DNA from: Aptenodytes patagonicus
Lineage: Eukaryota > Chordata > Aves > Sphenisciformes > Spheniscidae
Assembly: GCF_965638725.1 (NCBI RefSeq)
Contig: NC_134955.1
Location: 6,926,316-6,990,315 of the forward strand
Length of the DNA stretch: 64,000 nucleotides
Direction of reading: 5' to 3'
Below are positions 60,101 through 64,000 of this stretch, piece by piece (positions within the stretch are counted from its first letter, which is position 1; the number at the start of each line of letters is the position of its first letter). The translations under genes and the position numbers were made by a program. A model generated the notes under the pieces. The model saw only the letters and a program-made list of their open reading frames with translations, did not search any database and was not told the DNA's origin.

Positions 60101-63100
60101 CCCAAAACTCTCTATTTGGCAAACATTAACAACTGAAACTAGTGTTCTGTAATTGGAAAGTAATGGAGAAACAGGCCGTGCCTTTCTAGTGGCTTCAACA
60201 GCTCATGAGATCCCTCCCAACTGACATTTTTGATTCTATAGGCACTGCTTTCAGCTCTGCATCTGGGTATATGCATACCCCAAAACCATACTGTACAAAT
60301 TCCCTGAATTCTGAGAGTTGTAATCTAAAAAGTTAATTGATAATCTGCTTTTTTAGAATAAACTGGATAGATGGTATGCAACACAGGAATTTGGTGCAAA
60401 TTTTTATTTAGCACGTTGGTACCTCCCTAAGCAGAGCTAGGAAAGTTCAGATTTTCCTGTGAAACTATGCGGCAAAAGGAGACTAGAAACTTGCAAGCAA
60501 TCTTCAGATTTCTGTTCAAAAGATAAACTGCCGTTTGAAAATAAATCCTACCTCATCATTCTTTTTCCCTAGTTTTTCTTCTATAAAACAGAACATATTT
60601 TTCTCCTCCATTTTTCAGCACTTGCTTTTGTTCCAGATTTTCCTGCATGTACCCTTTGTAAACATGGCTTTGCCTCTCCCCCCCGAGTGGTTTCATTTTA
60701 CAGTTTGGTTTTTTGCATTTATTTTAACACACCCTTACTGCTTTTTCTATTTTGCCTTTGTATTACTATCCTCTTCCTAATCCTCACCTCCATTTCTCTT
60801 GGTTTCTGATGCTCTCTCCTGTGTTCCCAAACACAAAAGTCAAAGCACTATAACTAAACTCTTCCTTAACCTCTGAATGTAAGTGATTACTGTTGTGTTA
60901 AGAATCAATGGCGGCGGAGTGAATTTGAAGATGCAAAGACTGTTCTGCAGCACCACCTTACATATCTTCTGTAACACAGGAAAGAAATACAGTGCATCCC
61001 TATAAAGGGGACCCTGTTTCAAGAATACAAGGCATTACATCAACTGTGCCACGAGTCTTGATTTGAAGAATCAAGAAACCAGAATCAGATTTCTAACGTT
61101 GATAGAACTACTAGGATGAGCAATTCTAAGCAATACTTTTGCTTTGAATTAGCTTTAAATTTCTTTTAAAACATTTTGATGCAGATGAAAATAGGAGCAC
61201 AATGTGTATACTTACAAAGTTCGCAGCACCTTTTGCTCTTGACATAAATTAACAGGAATACTGTTTATCTTGGTCCCTGTTAGAGTTCTGTGAAAAAAAC
61301 CCCGTATATAAATGTTTGCATTGTTGATGGTAGATGGCATAACAAGCATACGTAAGAGCAGAAGAAGGATGGTGTCTCAGCTATCGGGGTGCAAATTTTT
61401 TTTGGTTTGGTTGTTTGGAAGAGGCTAACTTTTCTGTTTTTCAGTTCTGTGAGAGGGGGGTTAGTATCAATGGCCTTTTCATAGGCTGTTGCCAGCTTAC
61501 ACTATTAAAAAAAAAAAAATTAAGAGGCACCCAGGTATCACAGTAAGGAAAGCTATATAATTACTTAACATTTATTGACAGGAAGAGAACATAACATCCA
61601 GTTGCTCTCCAGACCCACTAATCATATTTCAATCACTTCACAAGAGGCAAAACCAAGAAATTATTGGAAGTTATTTCTGTAGAAGATACTTACAAGCTCT
61701 CCAGATTAATGGTTCCTGTCAAATTAGGAAACCACTGCACCATGCTGGCACCCCGGATGACCCTAAAAAAATCCCCATGAAAATTAGCTGTATTATGCAA
61801 AGAATTGTGACGTTCAATCCTGCTAACAGGTAGGTATTTTCACTAAGGAGACAGTCTAATATCCTCATTGCTTTTGTTTAAATTTTACACATGAATATAG
61901 TCTTTTCACTGCTTCTTATACTAGTAATTTGCTTAATCAATTACTCCTCCATTAGCAAACAACTGGAATTCATCAAGCTGGAAAGAGTCGTATCAATACA
62001 CGTATGAAAAGGGCATAAACTCGTAGGTAGTTTGTAGTTCAAAGTCCAAAGTCTCACTCCGTTTTGCTTTCTCGTCACCCCCAGAACTGGTATCTTTTGA
62101 GAGTATGCATGCACTAACCTGCAAAACATTCTCACAATGTACATCCCTGTTCAAAAACCACCTAGGACATATTGCAGTTTGTTTAAGTAAGAACCTGAGC
62201 ATTTGGCCTGAGGTTATGTGTCTTATGCAAGGTAATGAAGATTTAAAAAAAAAAAAAAGTTGTAGAGCATATTTACTAGAGCTTCTTAAGAAACTGGATA
62301 TTCCCAACAATAACAATGTTTATAAAAGCTTACTGCAAAAAAATTGTAAGGTAAGAGGCAGTCAGAAAATTTAGTTATTTTGAGTTCTTAGCCACAACGT
62401 TTCATGTCCATATATTGTACTATATAGCTGAGATGATACTTACAGGGAATGTAGATCTGACAGATTCTGAAATGCTGAGTTCCCCACAAAAGACAAAGGA
62501 TTATCATACAAATGTCTGGGAAATGAAAAACATGTTTCAATTGCTGTTCTTACAGTCACTGTCTGCTACAGACTAAAAATAGATGCATGAAAATTACTTA
62601 CATCGTTCTTAGAAGGGGGTTTCCTGCAAATGCACCATCAGGAATTATGGAAATGTAGTTACTGTGAAATCCCCTAAAGATATTAGCAAAGAAGAAAACC
62701 AACACTTAAAAATATCCTGCCAGTAGATTCAACCAATAGTCATTTTCTTCACACCTACTCAATTCCCAATCCTGCCAAAAATAGGATTGTAGTTAAATAG
62801 GAGTAAGTCAAACTGTAGGAATAACTTCGAAGGTATGATTTCTGTCTACTGCACATCAGCTAAACTGAAAATATTTCATTACAAAGAAACTGTTCTGTCC
62901 AAAACACGATCCTGTGCTTTCTCTCTTCTTCTTCCCCTCTTAAGGAGGGGACAAGGAAAACATGTGTGATCAGTGAATACTTAATTCTGCTACTGGAGGC
63001 CAAAACCAGCTCATGATTAAGATCTATGCTAATCGTTCTGAATAAATTGCTTGCTTATATAACTCCAAAATAATTTTGAATAGGTTCCCTCTCTAGCCGA

Positions 63101-63331
63101 TGATTACATTTTCCTTTAATTACAGCATCGCTTAGCATAACTTAATCTGATCTAGGTTGCTGCATAATGAGACAAGCATTCTTAAATCCGGGAATTTCTT
63201 TTCTCTTTATTTATGGAAAGGAGAAAGAAAACTGGTAAAAAGGGAGAATAAGTAATACTTACAACTCCTTTAGACTTGGGAGTGCTTTTATGGCTTCGGG
63301 GAACTCTACCATGTTGTTATAATTTAAATCC
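49861..63331 (-). CDS. LGR4: LGR4, leucine-rich repeat G-protein-coupled receptor 4 (gene-level entry, 3' twelve exons; 5' part outside window)
   Basis: This entry summarises the visible part; exons are listed separately. Twelve exons with GT-AG borders join into 2,164 nt, or 720 codons plus a stop, without a frame break. Human LGR4 has 951 residues, so about 230 N-terminal residues lie beyond the right edge. The visible protein has roughly the second half of the leucine-rich repeats, a cysteine-containing hinge ([10 protein letters not shown]), seven membrane segments and a tail ending [14 protein letters not shown]4 sits in the plasma membrane and binds R-spondins. It restrains the ubiquitin ligases RNF43/ZNRF3 and so raises Wnt receptor levels. 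Paralogues LGR5 and LGR6 share this layout, but the tail ([20 protein letters not shown]) is that of LGR4. CCDC34 follows 3' on the same strand, as in mammals. Confidence 0.98.
51138..54187. other. LGR4 intron 17
   Basis: A 3.05-kb intron. It contains copy A (53,501-53,670) of a diverged direct repeat whose other copy lies in intron 16. Otherwise I see no recognisable gene or transposon. Confidence 0.65.
53501..53670. repeat. Diverged direct repeat, copy A (LGR4 intron 17)
   Basis: It shares collinear blocks with 54,325-54,511: TGAAGCTGCCTAG (53,503), GTTCAAGCCT (53,565), AGCAGTTT (53,629), CTACTGCCTG (53,643) and CCAGCTACT (53,655). Offsets between copies drift only from 824 to 831, so the match extends over the full length with small gaps. 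It was not recognised as a named repeat. Confidence 0.8.
54188..54262 (-). CDS. LGR4: LGR4 exon 17 (hinge)
   Basis: This 75-nt exon has acceptor GGATACAG and donor GTACATC. It is phase 1 at both ends, hence frame-neutral. It encodes [20 protein letters not shown] followed by TPAT, the acidic linker before the first membrane helix. The TIIHCTP-TG end matches mammalian LGR4. The rest is variable. Confidence 0.95.
54325..54511. repeat. Diverged direct repeat, copy B (LGR4 intron 16)
   Basis: This is the partner of copy A at 53,501-53,670, in the same orientation about 825 bp away. The matching blocks start at 54,327, 54,387, 54,460, 54,474 and 54,486. Exon 17 lies between the two copies. Sequence beyond the copies does not match, so this is not a simple tandem duplication of a larger unit. 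Confidence 0.8.
54902..55023 (-). CDS. LGR4: LGR4 exon 16 (C-terminal cap and hinge cysteines)
   Basis: This 122-nt exon has acceptor TATTTCAG and donor GTAAATG. It encodes [20 protein letters not shown], then [20 protein letters not shown]. The CC...C cluster caps the leucine-rich repeat array. Its first base completes an Arg codon from exon 15. Confidence 0.96.
55555..56114 (-). mobile_element. CR1 LINE fragment with an open reverse-transcriptase C-terminus
   Basis: Two ATCATAGA units at the left mark the 3' end, so it reads on minus, the same strand as LGR4. A 156-codon frame (55,637-56,107) encodes the CR1 ORF2 C-terminal domain: [43 protein letters not shown] and [14 protein letters not shown]. 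It has no stop or frameshift, which suggests a fairly young copy. The 5' end is truncated near 56,114. It lies in LGR4 intron 15. Confidence 0.95.
56920..57045 (-). CDS. LGR4: LGR4 exon 15 (last leucine-rich repeat region)
   Basis: This 126-nt exon has acceptor CATTTCAG and donor GTACGTTGG. It encodes [20 protein letters not shown], then [30 protein letters not shown] and KEALAAKxF are close to mammalian LGR4. Confidence 0.97.
57349..57420 (-). CDS. LGR4: LGR4 exon 14 (one leucine-rich repeat)
   Basis: This 72-nt exon has 24 codons in shifted phase, with acceptor ATTGCAG and donor GTAAGTAG. It reads [15 protein letters not shown]...IVNL. It is a single LRR of the LxLxxNxIxxI type. Confidence 0.97.
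57540..57840. other. GC-rich patch in LGR4 intron 13
   Basis: The base composition here is clearly GC-richer than the rest of the introns, with several CpGs (for example GGCCGCCGCGGACAC near 57,710). Frames of 67-90 codons cross it on both strands, but they have no domain features. It could be an intronic regulatory element or an unrecognised repeat. Confidence 0.45.
57841..58385. other. Rest of LGR4 intron 13, nothing recognised
   Basis: AT-rich sequence with an AT-rich simple stretch near 58,065-58,160. No gene or named repeat is visible. Confidence 0.6.
58386..58457 (-). CDS. LGR4: LGR4 exon 13 (one leucine-rich repeat)
   Basis: This 72-nt exon has acceptor CTCTGCAG and donor GTAAGTGC. 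It reads [20 protein letters not shown], then LRIL. It has the same phase as the neighbouring repeat exons. A second CAG sits 10 bp inside the exon, but phase and family length favour the outer acceptor. Confidence 0.96.
58458..59547. other. LGR4 intron 12, nothing recognised
   Basis: A 1.09-kb AT-rich intron with no visible repeat or gene. Confidence 0.6.
59548..59613 (-). CDS. LGR4: LGR4 exon 12 (one short leucine-rich repeat)
   Basis: This 66-nt exon has acceptor TTTTGAAG and donor GTAAGTAG. It reads [20 protein letters not shown], then E and a split Ile codon. The DLSYNNI-DLPSF-GC block is an LGR4 hallmark. The repeat is two residues shorter than its neighbours, as in mammals. Confidence 0.97.
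59614..61215. other. LGR4 intron 11, nothing recognised
   Basis: A 1.6-kb intron with pyrimidine-rich stretches near 60.55-60.80 kb. No transposon or gene is visible. Confidence 0.6.
61216..61287 (-). CDS. LGR4: LGR4 exon 11 (one leucine-rich repeat)
   Basis: This 72-nt exon has acceptor TTCACAG and donor GTAAG. It reads [20 protein letters not shown], then LRTL. It closely matches the LTLTGTKI repeat of vertebrate LGR4. Confidence 0.97.
61694..61762 (-). CDS. LGR4: LGR4 exon 10 (one leucine-rich repeat)
   Basis: This 69-nt exon has acceptor TTTTTAG and donor GTAAG. It reads [20 protein letters not shown], then ESL. The RGASMVQ and PNLTGT blocks are diagnostic. NLT is a possible N-glycosylation site. 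Confidence 0.97.
61763..62443. other. LGR4 intron 9, nothing recognised
   Basis: A 0.68-kb intron with an A-run near 62,247. The intron 10 stretch (61,288-61,693) is also featureless apart from short A and T runs. Confidence 0.6.
62444..62515 (-). CDS. LGR4: LGR4 exon 9 (one leucine-rich repeat)
   Basis: This 72-nt exon has acceptor TTTCCCAG and donor GTAAGTATC. It reads [20 protein letters not shown], then [15 protein letters not shown] is strongly conserved in LGR4. Confidence 0.97.
62602..62673 (-). CDS. LGR4: LGR4 exon 8 (one leucine-rich repeat)
   Basis: This 72-nt exon has acceptor TCTTTAG and donor GTAAG. It reads [20 protein letters not shown], then LRT and a split Ile codon. An inner CAG 12 bp into the exon is rejected because it would remove GFHS, which the family keeps. 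Intron 8 is only 86 bp. Confidence 0.96.
62674..63262. other. LGR4 intron 7, nothing recognised
   Basis: A 0.59-kb AT-rich intron without visible repeats. Confidence 0.6.
63263..63331 (-). CDS. LGR4: LGR4 exon 7 (first visible repeat exon)
   Basis: This 69-nt exon has acceptor TCCTCTAG and donor GTAAG. It reads [20 protein letters not shown], then KEL. It matches the LDLNYNN...[14 protein letters not shown] repeat of vertebrate LGR4. Its first base completes a codon from the exon beyond the window. Numbering as exon 7 assumes the usual 18-exon gene. Confidence 0.96.
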
Positions 63332-64000
63332 CTAGAGGAAACAAAGCAGGAAAATCATGAAATTCGTAATAGTTATCATGAATTGTTAAAATAATTTTTA
63401 TTTAACGCAATTCAATGAAAGTAAAAAGTTCTCAGAACATCTTTAACTAGACCATAGAATAACTTGATTTTTAACTTAGATTTAGTCTTCTGATGTTGCA
63501 CATGCTTTATAACCAGCTAATAACTTAGGTAAGATATTAAATATTATCCAGAGGATTATTCATGTTAAGTCAAATGACATTTCCTTACAGCAAAGCTCAG
63601 TATTTTTCAACAACTCACAGACTTTTCTTCAACAGAATTTACACGGAAATGAACTAAGATTTCAAAGTTTAAAAAATAAAGTAGATACAAATGACTACTC
63701 TTTATTAGCTTACTAAGAAAACTTTTCTTTCAGGTTTTATAAAATAAAGAGTAAATAAGCCATTAGGTAATAGCAGACCTTCTAGCAAAACCAATTGTAA
63801 ATACTGAAGGGAAGCAGAGGGAAATCTCATCACACTGAATCATCACACATCAGTGACAGGGATCTGTTGAAATCTCAGTTAACCTGTCACCGTTCTAGCA
63901 GTAACATCAGGACCGGCTACAGTCTTTTTTCTGCAAAAGGGATTCTTTATGAGAGGGAAAAACATTCTGAGAGTCTTACATCTTACATCAGCTGTGCACG
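63332..64000. other. LGR4 intron 6 (partial), nothing recognised
   Basis: AT-rich sequence up to the window edge. I found no further leucine-rich repeat exon on the minus strand here. Confidence 0.65.

Noticed and set aside
1..64000. CRISPR arrays, bacterial operons, riboswitches or ribosome-binding sites
   Set aside because: The window is vertebrate nuclear DNA with introns, CR1 and LTRs. No spaced direct-repeat array or prokaryotic gene layout is present.

Overview
The window looks like avian nuclear DNA, most likely from a neoavian bird. It is AT-rich and carries several CR1 retroposons whose ends show the typical octamer-like ATTCTATGAT units. It also has ERVL-type solo LTRs of the kind common in neoavian birds. 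Two genes give clear vertebrate exon/intron structures, both read from the minus strand.

Layout, left to right. Positions 1-15,240 are intergenic, with a short CR1 fragment near 9.1 kb and a 2.1-kb degenerate CR1 at 13.0-15.1 kb. Positions 15,240-41,150 hold CCDC34 in full: six coding exons, 317 codons, with a CpG-island promoter at 40.56-41.35 kb. Its introns carry three solo LTRs, two CR1 copies and a probable relic of an ancient 5S-rRNA-derived SINE. Positions 41.4-47.87 kb are intergenic with no gene I can support. Positions 47.87-63.33 kb hold the 3' part of LGR4, with twelve coding exons (numbered 7-18 on the vertebrate 18-exon model). They encode the later leucine-rich repeats, the hinge, the seven-transmembrane domain and the tail, followed by a roughly 2-kb 3' UTR. 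The first exons lie beyond the right edge.

LGR4 followed by CCDC34 on the same strand matches the order in human 11p14, where both genes are also adjacent and co-oriented. They are separate transcription units. LGR4 is a cell-surface R-spondin receptor that boosts Wnt signalling. CCDC34 is a coiled-coil protein linked to cilia and sperm flagella. I see no functional coupling between them beyond conserved neighbourhood.

I did not find a new gene system. The observations most worth checking are the 5S-SINE relic, an in-frame tandem repeat inside a solo LTR that keeps long frames open on both strands, and a diverged direct-repeat pair flanking a frame-neutral LGR4 exon. A pair of back-to-back hairpins in the intergenic region and an RFX X-box-like site in the CCDC34 CpG island are also worth a look.
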